64,000 nucleotides of DNA, taken from positions 84,688 to 148,687 of the forward strand of contig SAUG01000145.1 in NCBI GenBank assembly GCA_011316305.1, in the 5' to 3' direction. Positions 44,701 through 57,096 of this stretch are shown here, piece by piece. The notes under the pieces were generated by a model, which was given only the letters and a program-made list of their open reading frames with translations, did no database searches and had not been told where the DNA came from. This DNA comes from Rusavskia elegans. Lineage: Eukaryota > Ascomycota > Lecanoromycetes > Teloschistales > Teloschistaceae. A program made the translations under genes and the position numbers. The first letter of the stretch is position 1, and each line of letters opens with the position of its first letter.

Positions 44701-45345
44701 GAACTTCAGCATTTCTGCAAGAAACACCCTGCAACAATGGACAAATACCGCCTGAAGAACGACGAATGGATGGATTCGGGAAAGGTCAGCAAGCTGTCTG
44801 AACTTCTTAGGGAATTCAAAAAGAACGGAGACCGTGTGCTGGTCTTCTCACAGTTCGTCATGGTCATGGATATCTTGGAGGATGTTATGGAAACTCTAGG
44901 AATGCGCTTTTTCCGCTTGGATGGCTCGACGAAGATCGAGGAGCGTCAAGACATGATCGATCAATTCTACGCCGACGCAGAAATCACGGTGTTCCTTTTG
45001 TCGACGAAAGCTGGGGGCGCTGGCATCAACCTTGCGTGTGCCAACAAGGTCGTCATCTTCGATTCTTCCTTTAATCCCCAAGACGACATACAAGCCGAGA
45101 ACCGGGCTCACCGCGTAGGGCAAACGCGAGAGGTGGAAGTGATTCGACTGGTGTCAAAGGACACCATCGAAGAACAGATCTATGCCCTTGGACAGACGAA
45201 GCTGGCGCTCGACGATCGAGTCGCTGGGGAAGGAGAAGCAGCTGTTGTGGCGGCTGAGGACGAAAAAGTAGCGGGGCAACAGGGACAGAGGATGGTGGAA
45301 GAAATGATGCTAAAGCAAATGAATGTTCAAAAGGGTGTGATATGA
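41795..45345 (+). CDS. FUN30: SNF2-family chromatin remodeller Fun30/SMARCAD1
   Basis: Two exons, 41795-43877 and 43934-45345, joined over a 56-bp intron, encode 1164 residues. Fun30 slides and edits nucleosomes, supports heterochromatin and promotes DNA-end resection. The N-terminal 270 residues are disordered. A CUE domain (about 275-318: VKRMHDILPQKTLAACKAAL) and a second CUE-like helix set (about 440-485) follow; both would bind ubiquitin. The ATPase lobes start with the Walker A segment ADDMGLGKT (about 638) and have the DEGH box (about 743), characteristic of this subfamily in place of DEAH. LLTGTPLQNNLSELVSLL and the C-lobe ENRAHRVGQT (about 1083) are present. Start choice among Met1, Met3 and Met7 is uncertain. 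Confidence 0.93.
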
Positions 45346-45555
45346 GAAGGAGCGCTATTGTATGATACTACTGATCTGTTGTTGGACTATGACAGGTGCT
45401 GCCAGGAAGAGATCACCTGAAGTGTCATTATTAGTATTAGTACGAATGTGTGTACTTTGAGCGGGCTGTTTCCAAATCCCAGTTGCCAGAATCGGTTTCG
45501 ATGCTTGTACATCCCACTGTGCCAGCCTTTTGCAGGAAGTTCGCCGTGCAACTTT

Positions 45556-46998
45556 TCAAGACCGGGATCCCCCTTTCCTACGCTTCCGCTTCAACCGAGC
45601 ATACTTCACCAAGTCAGTTGCCCCATCCAAGCTGACTATCACCTGCACCTTGCAGATCCCCGGTCGCCGCCCCAGCCTTCGCTCCAAGCGGACGGGCTTC
45701 GAGCTGCGATGATGGGACAGCTGACGCCCCTGGCGCTCAGCCACCGATCCGCTCTCAGACCAGAGTGAAGATGTCTCTTCCAAGTCTCGTTTGTTCAACG
45801 AGTCCGTCTGAGTAGCTGCATCCTGTGTGCCTGACAGTCTAGGCGCTGCTGGATTGCGGTCGTTGTATTGGTGGAGTATTCTCGCAGTCTCTGCTACCGA
45901 GCCTCTGTCGTCACGGCTTGGAATATTTTGCGTCTGCGCACTCATCAGGGGCTCTGTCAGGTCCATCGAGTGGTATTCTGATGCTGTTGTTGAGGTTTGG
46001 TCTGGAGATTCATCGCGGGACCCACACGGTCGTCTTTGAGGGTCGAATCCTGGTGGAATCCTCGACTCCATCAACCAGCCTCTTTGTGGCGTTGACGAGA
46101 GTGGAGTTGCTCGAATGCTAGAAGTAGGTCTAGTATTGGGTCGACAAAAGTCCGCATCAGTAGAGAATGTCGGGGCTGCGATTCGTTGGTCTTGGACCTC
46201 GAAAGCGGCTTCGCTAAATTGATCAGTACGATTGGAGCCCCTGCTTGGAAGGTGTCGCGACGGTAAGGATCGTATGTTCATCACTGGTATTGCTATACTT
46301 TTCGGTTGTCGAATGCTTGAGCGAGAACAACTGGACAATTTGGAAGAGTCCGCCTCCAGGCTCTGCTCACTCCGATCAACTTCTGTCTTTGAGGATCCGT
46401 TACCCTTCCGTGAGCTACTAGACACCCCCTCTGCTTCAAGTTCAGGGGTACGTGATGGGAGGCTATTGGGCAATCCATAAGTCCTCGTGCAATGACTGTC
46501 CACGTATGGAGGATTCCGTTCACCAACAGAAGGTGTGGTCGGCGACGATGTGGCAGAAGTATGTTGCAAAGCGCTACCAGCAGTTTGTGACTGCCTCTTG
46601 CTCTCCCACAGATGCTTAAGCCCTGTCACTCCGGGTTTGCAAGATCGGGACTCTTTGACCTGAAGTTCATCATGCTTGTTACCTTCCCGTCGTTCCCGTT
46701 GTGGCTGGTTGCCCCTTTCAATGGGGGAGGTGGGCGCCAGGCTCATAGTTCGAGCATGAGGCTGGTTGTACAAATCGGCGTTGCAAGAAGGCCAGTCTCC
46801 GTGGGTCTGCACCCTCTCGAATCGGGCGTGCGGGAACGATGGAGGATATGAAGGATGCGAGTCCCCTGACTTTGCTATGCCCTTCCGGAATGCGTCGATT
46901 CTAGTCGACACGAGACCTGTATCCACAACAGCCTCGTTCGGCAAGGCGCGCCCAGATGGAGTTGGAGAATTGGACGGGCGGCTGTTACGGATATCCAT
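45556..46998 (-). CDS. Hypothetical disordered protein, single exon
   Basis: An uninterrupted 480-residue frame on the minus strand. I do not recognise a domain. Composition is Ser/Arg/Pro/Thr-rich with almost no hydrophobic segments, which suggests an intrinsically disordered protein. The N-terminus (MDIRNSRPSNSPTPSGRAL) and the basic C-terminus (VKYARLKRKRRKGG) look like conserved ends, and the tail could be a nuclear localisation signal. The reading frame is far longer than expected by chance. It sits in a compact block, 210 bp from the FUN30 stop (convergent) and 274 bp from the ATP synthase delta stop (same strand). Function is unknown. Confidence 0.65.
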   Translation of the reverse strand: MDIRNSRPSNSPTPSGRALPNEAVVDTGLVSTRIDAFRKGIAKSGDSHPSYPPSFPHARFERVQTHGDWPSCNADLYNQPHARTMSLAPTSPIERGNQPQRERREGNKHDELQVKESRSCKPGVTGLKHLWESKRQSQTAGSALQHTSATSSPTTPSVGERNPPYVDSHCTRTYGLPNSLPSRTPELEAEGVSSSSRKGNGSSKTEVDRSEQSLEADSSKLSSCSRSSIRQPKSIAIPVMNIRSLPSRHLPSRGSNRTDQFSEAAFEVQDQRIAAPTFSTDADFCRPNTRPTSSIRATPLSSTPQRGWLMESRIPPGFDPQRRPCGSRDESPDQTSTTASEYHSMDLTEPLMSAQTQNIPSRDDRGSVAETARILHQYNDRNPAAPRLSGTQDAATQTDSLNKRDLEETSSLWSESGSVAERQGRQLSHHRSSKPVRLERRLGRRPGICKVQVIVSLDGATDLVKYARLKRKRRKGGSRS

Positions 46999-47272
46999 AC
47001 TGTCTCACGCAATAAGGGAACTTCCAAAGAATGCAATGATATGGTTGGGGAATACTGCATGAGATATCACACCCGACGCAGGCAAGGCCCTAGCGATGAT
47101 GAAGATAAAGTGGCATACTGCGGTCCAGCGTGTAAACACCTACCTGCTAGACTATTGGGGGTGCAACTTGGCAGGTGCAACAGAGTACCAATGCAACATC
47201 TCCATGACGCTAAATGGTCATAGATACGTTCCGACCAGATGTATTCTTACAGTCACTAAGGTGGGACACCAT

Positions 47273-48187
47273 CTACTTCATGGAAGCTTGCAAGCTCTCA
47301 AGGACCTGCAGCATTTGATTGTTAGGCTGAACATCAAGGATGGGAACCTGGGGAGCATTACCTCCAACTCGATCTTTGCCTCGGCGATATCCTGTTCGCT
47401 CCCTCCTCCGCTAGCGATCTTTTGTGCTTCGGTTATCTGGGAACGGACAGCCTGGATATCACATTTAGCAACGCATAGCTCGTGATGTGGATGACCCTTG
47501 TCCTACCTCGGAGCTGAATTCCTCGAGCGGAAAGCCTTCGACAGCATTGATACTGAGCTGGGAATCTGGCTGAACAATGGCGAAGCCTCCAGATACTGGG
47601 ATGAACAGTAGAATCAGCTCACATGCCTGGAAAAGGGGTATCTGTGGCCGATGACCACGGCCATTGTCAAGCAGTCGCTCCGTAGTGGCAGGGAAACTGG
47701 CGCCGCGGAAGGTCCGAGGGAATTGCACGTACAAAAGAATTGCTTGCTGCCGCCGCTCTCCTCGATTATTTCGACCAATCCGGGCTTCAGCTGCTCAATT
47801 GAAGGTACATGGTTTGCTAATACGCCCATTTCACCAGACTCGGCTGGGATGTTGACTTGTACGCTGGAATCCACCTCGTAAGCAGCTTGTCCCCGTCTAC
47901 ATAGGAGAAGGAGGGAAGTGCGGGACTGGAGTCGGGACGCACACATCGGTTGATTTGTAAATCGACTACACCCATTGGTCACGATTAGCGGCCATTGCAA
48001 GCTTGATGAGAAGAGTGGAAGAGTCAGAAGAGCTTGGATGGATGCAGCGTACCTGGTGAGGAAGGGCGAGGGTGAGTTTGATCTTGTCGGACACAGCATC
48101 AGCATATCCTCGTCTTTGCAGGGGTCTTCTGAGCGCTGTAGACGATTGAGCTCGAGCGGCGAATCGCATAAGACGTAGACTGTTCAT
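47273..48187 (-). CDS. ATP16: Mitochondrial F1F0-ATP synthase delta subunit
   Basis: Six exons on the minus strand, 48187-48053, 47965-47945, 47874-47733, 47595-47507, 47451-47362 and 47305-47273, encode 169 residues. The delta subunit is part of the central stalk (equivalent to bacterial epsilon) in the inner membrane ATP synthase. The first 25-30 residues are Arg/Ser/Ala-rich without acids, a typical presequence. The beta domain contains VNIPAESGEMGVLANHVPSI and SGGFAIVQPDSQLSINAVEG; the C-terminal helices include RSQITEAQKIASGGGSEQD. Exon 2 is only 21 nt (SIYKSTD) and the last exon 33 nt. Splice points were set by frame and family sequence. The third donor follows FFT..., giving Leu where relatives usually have Val. 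Confidence 0.9.
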
Positions 48188-49353
48188 GGCGACGGGGAGT
48201 AGTGTCGGACAGTACTCACGAGACACCCTATTGCTCGAAGAAGTTGAATCGAGAGACGGACTAGGGAAGCGCCAAGACGTGACTGCTTATGTAATTGCTG
48301 ACTTCGCCAAGGTCTCATATGATTGGTGGAATCGCGTATGCACTGTGAAAAATTTTTGCACACAGGGTCCTCAAATACTATTATCCAGGGCGACTACTCC
48401 GTACTCTAGGAGAGTAGTAAGGTGCCTTCTCAACTGTTGATGGAACTGAGGTATTGTCTCTCCCAATGTTGTCATCTCAAAGGCTGGGACATCCAAGTGT
48501 GTCAGTGCTCTACAAACGGTGACCTACCTTAAGCAATTCAACGGTCGGGTGACATACATCCGGACTGCGTCTGCATTCCAGGACTTGCGAGAACGGCCAC
48601 TCTTTTCTGCCCCACCCCCACCTTCTTTTGTTGTGCTTGCAACCCTATTATTAATTCCCGCACTGCCGTCTTCTCGTCTTCCTTCCAACCCTCTCTTGCT
48701 TCATCCAACCCAGCTGCGCACGATTCTCTGACGTGCAGCAAGCACGCAGAGATCGGGGCCCTTGTACTTCGCTCTTTTGTTTTGCCTCTCATCCTACCTT
48801 GTCGTGTCCTCGCGCTTCTTGCCTGCCGGGGCCTATCAACACATTGCGCTTCCGGTCCGCTTCGTGCCTTCGTCGGCTTGCCGACAACCCTAAAGACTTG
48901 GACTACTTTTCACGCACCTTATCACCTGCAGCCACTCTTCGACACTCGCATCACCCTCACTGTTTTCCTCATTCACCTTTCCACCACAGTTTCAAAGCCC
49001 TTTCGGCATTGAGCACTGGCTTCTGAATTCACATCAACCTAGACACCCACCTCGTCGAGTGACCAACTCGATTAGAAGCCCTCGCCATGTCTCCGCTGTG
49101 GTTATAGCCATACGGTCCTTAGGGACATACAGCCATCTTCTGGCCTCGCCTCCAAACCTCAAGAACTCATATTCGACTCGTAATCATCCTGATTACGTGC
49201 ATTCAAGCTTGGCAGCTTGCCAGACCTAAGCAACCTGCTTCGGCCCTCTCTCCCACGCCCGGAGTCGACTCATCCTTACAGCCTTAGGCTACATACGCAC
49301 ACGAAGAGTTGTGGGGTCAGGTGCAAATTCCACATCGCGAATAATCCGTCTCC
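48188..49353. promoter_or_regulatory. Divergent region ATP16 / DUF2457 gene
   Basis: About 1.2 kb. TACTCCGTA lies at 48395-48403, 208 bases upstream of the ATP16 start. The part from about 48,600 to 49,350 is pyrimidine-rich on the plus strand and resembles a long 5' leader of the DUF2457 gene. No coding sequence was recognised. Confidence 0.5.
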
Positions 49354-50407
49354 ATGGCCCAACCAATTGCCACTAGGTGCCAACAAGGATTCAGTCCAAG
49401 GCCAGCCACCAGCGAAGACGACTTGCCTGATGAGCTCGATGAGCCTCCAGACGAATTGATTCATTTTAGGCGAATCTCGCCTCTCAAACCTTCGTCAATC
49501 CCTACTGGGCAATGCACAATGCCTTCGTTGGCTCAGCATGACAAAAAAGCTTCACTTCTCACACAAGCACTCTTGACCTCGGACGATTCAACACCCAATT
49601 CAGATGCCGAAGCTCCGTTACTGACCAGTGATGCCGATCTGACCAGTCCAGCCAGGACCAACTCTCCAAGCCCGCCTCCTCCTGCCTCACGCCCCAGTGG
49701 TCTCTCAACCATTCCCTCCCATGATATCGCGGTTTCAGACGCTCAAACTTCGTCAAAGCACGTCAAGTTACCTCCGGCAACTGAAATAACGAATAGCTCG
49801 CCGGCAACCGATCTAGAAGCAGGATTGGGCCGCAAGAGGTGTATAAAATTTGCCTGCGGTCGCCAAGACACCGCTCGACCAGAGGGCTTACAGGCGGCGA
49901 AGCCCCCGATTCCCAACGACTCGGATGCGAAAGCAACCAATTCGACAAGGCGTCCCTGCATGCTGAGATTTGTATGCCCGATGACAGCATCGTCTCGATC
50001 AACAAAAGGTCGGCAGTCATCCGTGAAATTTCCGAACGGCGATTCGCCGGAACGTTCTTCATCTGTCATTCGACAAAACTCCATTCCCGATTATCAAACT
50101 CGGCAGCACCGCGATTCGGTGTCGACCATCAAAGCTGTCTCAGTGACAACCCAAGGACTGCCCTCGGACGTCAATTCAGCTCCTAAACCACCATTGCCTA
50201 GTAATCCGGATATGGAAGATTCTGAGGCAACCAGATTCCATGAATTCGCCGGCCCATACAGCAAGGAAGACGAATGGATACATGAGCAACTTGTATATCA
50301 CAAAAAGATTACCGTCAATGACACTCTGCGAAAAGAGAATGCAATCAGAAAACTCGGCGAAGAAGCCGAAGAGGAGGCATTGGAAGAAGAAGAAGAAGAA
50401 GAAGAAG

Positions 50408-50439
<32 letters not shown>

Positions 50440-51645
50440 GAAGAAGAAGAAGAAGAAGACGCCGAAGAACGAGATGAAGGGTCGTACGCCGAGCTAGACG
50501 ACGTGAACGATGATCTTTCCAGTGATGACAGCGTGTCGGATGCAGGCAATGAGACCGATGACGAGGAAGGTTTCGCAGAATCCGACAACGAAAGTGAATT
50601 GGGCTCGGACTATCAGTTTTGGACCCCAGTGACAACTGCTGCAACGTCTGCCGATCACCTCGAGCACATCCGGCCAAATGCACCGAGAACGGCTTCTGAA
50701 TCCTCCATCGAGTCGATGATCCGGGTCAAAGACGCTTTCGACGTGACAGGACCAACCGGCCGCCGTGTTCGTAAAGCTCATCGTACGCGACCGGCGAAGA
50801 TGCGCCCTGGTACACCTGATCTCCCAGATAGCACTGACTTCGTTTGTGGTACTCTTGATGAAGATCGACCGCTTGAGGCGGCTTACATGTCATGCTTGGA
50901 GGAACGCCGGCGGTCCAAACGCTGCGTCATTCCCCAGGACATTGATCCAAGCTTTCCAACCTCTGAGCCGGAAGATGACAAGGATTGCGAGACCAGCGGC
51001 GGGTCCAAGCAGGCAAGTGACGAGCCTCTGTGGGTCATGGGCCAGCCAGATCATTCGGACGAGGAACGTATCAACGCTCGGCGCCGACCTCTCACTCGGC
51101 AGAAAACCAAATCTCCAATGCCATCCCCGAAGCGTCTGCGCTCTCCTCCACCACAGAAACGAAGCGTTGTTCACCGAACTCTACCACCTCCAATGGCGCA
51201 TCGTCCGACACCAAGCGAATCTAACCCATCGATGCGGTCGTCTTCATCGGAGCACAAGCGTCGGCCTCTGGCGCAGAAGATGACACCAGCCCGGTTGCCC
51301 CCACGACCACAGCTCACGCACACGGCCTCGTTACCGAGAACGCCGAATCCTTTCTGGGCTCCGCGCGGCGTCGGGTATCCAGCGTCATCGGCAGCAGCGT
51401 CGCCAAACAGCCGAGCACCTGATGGACGTAGTCGCGGGCCTATCGATATCGTCACGGGCTTGGAAAAGAAGCGTCAGCGACGGAAAGAGAAATACTGGAG
51501 GCAACACGGCCGGAATGGAGGCAAGGAGAAAGAGCGCCGATGCCAGCCCGGCAAAGGGGCGGAGAGGATGCGGGAGCTCGGACTTGAGATGGCCGGAAAA
51601 AATAAGGGCTATCTCCCTAACGCGCAGTTGATGTTATCCATCTGA
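49354..51645 (+). CDS. DUF2457 family protein with poly-Glu tract
   Basis: A single exon encodes 763 residues. The segment RKRCIKFACG (about 160), a second Cys-containing CMLRFVCPM element and the block KKITVNDTLRKENAIRKLGE match what I recall of the fungal DUF2457 family, of unknown function. Residues about 342-370 form an almost pure Glu run (18 GAA codons, one Val, six more GAA) within a longer acidic region. The N-terminal and C-terminal thirds are Ser/Pro/Arg-rich and disordered, and KKRQRRKEKYWRQHG near the end is strongly basic. No catalytic or membrane motif is visible. Alternative names in databases include extensin-like or low-complexity proteins. Confidence 0.75.
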
Positions 51646-52305
51646 GCATTGGCTCTGTAGCGACTGGATAAGGTATGCCAGGGTGAGATGCATTTGGGGA
51701 CTCGAAGCAGCCTTCGAAGAAGTGCAACTCGGAGGCGTCTGGTGCGAACTGTACATATGGTATGCTTGGCTTTGGAAGATTCACATTCTTGATGATTTAC
51801 ATTGGTCGAGCGTTTGGGCGGTTCACGATGATTGCATGGCGGCATTTGGCATCAGCTGGGCGTTAGGCAATACAGTATGATCTTTCGATGATAGCAACAT
51901 CAATCCTATTCCCATCATCCAAATTCCTCCGCAGGGGACAAATTTCAACGTTGGCCGTTATAGACGGGTATTTATATAATAATTGGGATGTCTGATTTGA
52001 AGAGGTGCAAGGAGGTGATATTAATAGCATGTGTGCCAAGCCTTTTGCACGTATTATACTCGTACTAATCCCAATCCATCCACAGCGATTACCTTAACGA
52101 AGTAGAGTATTAATTGTGTTCTCATACGGTCCTTGGATCAGGCACACCACCCTTCGGACTAGCTTCACTACCTCGAGGTCCTCGTTGCACTCTCGTCTCC
52201 GGCTCTTAGATTGCATCTGTTGCTGCACCCGATCTTCCAAAGGACCTGCAACAACACACATTCCATTCCTCTGCTCGGTACATCAACGAAGACCAACCGC
52301 CCACC
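51646..52305. promoter_or_regulatory. Intergenic region upstream of SAR1
   Basis: About 0.66 kb between the DUF2457 stop and the SAR1 start, same strand. No gene was recognised. Confidence 0.55.
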
Positions 52306-53254
52306 ATGTGGATGATCAACTGGTGTACATAGCCTCCCAATTGCGGTATGGGAAGCATGTCAGACTGATCTATCTGTAGTCTGGGATGTCCTGGCTTCGC
52401 TGGGCTTGATGAACAAGCATGCCAAACTCCTTTTCCTCGGGCTCGACAACGCCGGCAAGACTACCTTACTCCACATGCTCAAGGTTCGTCTCGGGGTCGC
52501 TCAACCGTCGCAACATTCCCCTTAGAAGCAGAAAGACTCGAGAGCTGATAAGCATCCTCGGGGCAGAATGACCGCGTCGCCATCCTTCAACCAACTCTAC
52601 ACCCGAGTTCGTAGCCTTGATATTGCTCCTGACCCGAGTCCATCCTAACGGCCGTTTGTATCGCAGCCTCAGAAGAACTCGCCATCGGTAACGTCCGTTT
52701 CACCACCTTCGATCTCGGTGGCCATCAACAAGGTAATCCCTCTCTCTCCGTCCGATTTTTCTCCTCTTTCTTTCTCCCATCGACAGGCTGGACTAACACC
52801 ATCTCTCCCCCACCCAGCCCGTCGCCTATGGCGCGACTACTTCCCCGAAGTAAGCGGCATCGTCTTCCTCGTCGACGCCAAAGACCACGAACGCCTCGCC
52901 GAATCCAAAGCCGAGCTCGACGCCCTCCTGGCCATGGAAGACCTCTCCAAAGTCCCGTTCCTGATCCTCGGCAACAAAATCGATCACCCGGACGCCGTCA
53001 GTGAGGAGGAGCTGAGGCACCAACTTGGTTTGTGGCAGACAACGGGCAAGGGCAAGGTGCCGTTGGAGGGGATCCGGCCCATCGAGGTCTTCATGTGCAG
53101 CGTGGTTATGAGGCAAGGTGAGTAACAACTTCCTGCGGAGGAGCAAACAGGACATCCCGCGCGAAGCGCCAATATATATTGGTAATCATGCTAACGAAAG
53201 TATTTTCGAGCAGGCTACGGTGAAGGGATCCGGTGGATGTCTCAATACGTCTGA
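52306..53254 (+). CDS. SAR1: COPII small GTPase Sar1
   Basis: Six exons, 52306-52324, 52380-52483, 52567-52606, 52667-52732, 52818-53117 and 53214-53254, encode 189 residues, the standard Sar1 length. GTP-bound Sar1 inserts its N-terminal amphipathic helix ([16 protein letters not shown]) into ER membrane and recruits Sec23/24. The P-loop GLDNAGKTT is at 27-35, switch 2 DLGGHQQAR at 70-78 and the guanine motif NKID at 129-132. The C-terminus is [12 protein letters not shown]. The first exon is only 19 nt, and its donor must follow TGGT to give Phe7. It faces the PP1 gene tail-to-tail. Confidence 0.96.
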
Positions 53255-54230
53255 TGCATCGTAGCTTAGGGAGAGAGGAACAAGGATGTGCAATAGAGGA
53301 GGTCGATAACCATCGACGACCTTAGCGGGCAATGGCCAAATTCTATCAGCGGCCAGCATGCGAAATGCAATTTCTCCTTCTGAGCTTTTCTCACCCTTCT
53401 TTGGGAACATGATTATGTTCCCTTGCGCATTCAACTTTGCGTTCGTCGTTACTGAGCGGATCATCACATACGTGGCTACACATGTTTGATCGGATGGATC
53501 GTCCAGTCACCTCCCTCGATGGGTACAACGGTACAATGGCGAGCGGAATACAAAACCAACACTCATTGGCCTGGCCCTCTTTTACGTACGACATGGTGGC
53601 TGATCGACAGCAGTACGCGCTTTGGTTCCTGCATGATGTTTTCCTACTTTTGCAGCAGCTGCTGTTACGGTGCGAGAAGCGGGTGACACGTTCGTACTGC
53701 TCCTATGCTTTGCAATGGCAGGTGAAGAAGGCGCATCGGTAAGTGGCCTACCTCGACATGATCCTGAACCAGGACTCTTGTGAGATGCGGCGTACGATCA
53801 GGCATCATGTGCATAGAATGGGGTGACATATCGTTGATGGAAAAGGGGGAAAGCAAGACTATGGTCACGTGATGTCTACTTTGCCCCTTCCCTGACATGA
53901 ACAAGCGCACACAACGTACTGGAGGCTCCGGCTCTTCCCCTTCCCTCGGGATTGAATCCCAACCCAGTAAACCCAATGTTGCTATTGCAGTTAGCTCCAC
54001 CTGCTTCCCTAATATCCGACCAAAGCCTACCACCGTCGTCGGGGTCATCAATGCGGCGGCAGTCGGGAACGGCGGAGAGAATCGTTGTAGCGGACATGAG
54101 CGGATCCGAGCTGCTTGGCGACTTCTTTTCTCGGGAGAATTCGATCGGGGGCGTGGCGATCGGAGATGATGCGGAGCGGAGGCTATTTTCGCCAGGACCT
54201 GCTGCACACGGGGAGTTTGGGTTGGCATGG
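53255..54230. other. Convergent intergenic region, SAR1 / PP1
   Basis: About 1 kb between 3' ends. A 261-codon minus-strand open frame starting at 54450 crosses the last PP1 exon in another frame and is not a gene. Nothing else is recognisable. Confidence 0.6.
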
Positions 54231-55469
<1,239 letters not shown>

Positions 55470-57096
55470 GTTGTTGGACCCTGCTGGGAGAACCTGGAGT
55501 CGATGACCAGTACAGAATCGGAGTCGGGCAAGCCCACTTGTTTGATGGCGCGACTCGTCCGCAATCTACTTGCTTGAACAGCGGTCAGTCTGCCATGGGT
55601 TAGCGGTCGTCTAGATATAGTCCATAAAGCAAGGCGGTAAGGAAATGGCGGATGTCTGACACGACGGGCTACTGGCAGGCCAGAAATGCCCACGATCAGG
55701 AATGAACTGACCTCTACGCTGGCAAGCGCCTAGCGTGTTCGAGGAGCCCTATAAACCAAAACTATGTTGGAGTGTAGGTGACAGAGGTAGCAAGGCCAAC
55801 AGCTCGCAGAATGAGGGGCTGAAAGATGCAAAGATGTGAAAGGTGCTGTCAGCGCCAGAGGCAGTCAACGCGCGAGTCAACGTCAGATGTAGGGCAAAGG
55901 CAATTGCGGCGGGCGCGAAGCCAATGGGACGAGCAGGTCAAGAGGAGAAAATTCGGCAGAGGTGGGGAGGCTTGGGAGGATGGCGCTGGTTTGTTGATTG
56001 CCCTCTGTGAGAATTATTGCTGGCACTAACTTCTGTCTTTGTTGTACAATATCTCGAGCGTCTGCACCGAGGCAAGAGGTGAGCAAGTGTTGGTGTAAGA
56101 AGATGCCACTTTTGGGTGGGCGATGGGTCGTCGTCGTCGAATCTTTGGTAGCCGTTCAAGGAGGCGTGCTGGGTGTGGAAGGATCCGAAGGAATGTACTC
56201 CGTATGGATTGACTGCGCTAAAAAGTACGGGCGGCGCTTTCCAACATCCCGCAACCAATATCAATCTGGCTCGTCTGGCAGTCTGGATTCTTGATCAGCC
56301 CTGAACCTGCATCTGCATCCATCAACTGCGAATGGCTACGAGGCAACGTCTCCTGTACTTTAGAAGAGCTTGTCTTGATTCGTACATGTGGCCTCTTCAT
56401 GCCCTTGGAAACTTACACTGTAGCCTGCGCGGACGGATTAATTAATCAAGAGAGCATGTTCTAGTCTGTGGGCACTGAAAGCTTTGTGACGAACGAACCG
56501 GCAGCATTGCCGTCCTTTTCCCCGCAGTAGTAACGACGGATATCCATGGAAATCACTTGCCATCTTGCTACACAAATTGTTTCCTCTTACTATTTACTGC
56601 GAAGAATCTCGATCTGAAACCATTTTGGCTCGATTTTGAAAAATAGCGAACCACCAAGCGGGGACACCGCCTCCACGAAGCCAAATCGTTTCCTCAAACA
56701 AGAACGACCTCCGCTCAGCGAAGCTGACCAGCTGATCTATGCATGGCTGTGTACATCTCCTTGAGCTGTAAAAAATCCGAAGGAATGAAACGCAGTATTG
56801 ACCTCCCAACAACCCATATGCCCAGACAAGCGCCATGTACGAATCAACACTGTACCACCGGCTTCGCTATGCTACAAAATTTGACCAATCCACAAGACCC
56901 ATGCCGCTAACGTTATCATCATAACATAAAGACAAACCAATAGGAACAGAGGTGCAAGCTAAGCTTTTGACAGGACCATAAAACCCACGACCACATACGT
57001 TTCATATACAGCAACAGCCCCCGATCGTTTGGCTATGCTCACCACGAAGCTGTTGTCCCTCTCTTGAACAGCGGTAGGATTGCCGAGGCAGCTCAT
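55470..57096. promoter_or_regulatory. Intergenic region upstream of PP1
   Basis: About 1.6 kb between the PP1 start and the stop of the leucine-rich-repeat gene. No protein was recognised in it. TACTCCGTA occurs at 56196-56204. Confidence 0.5.
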
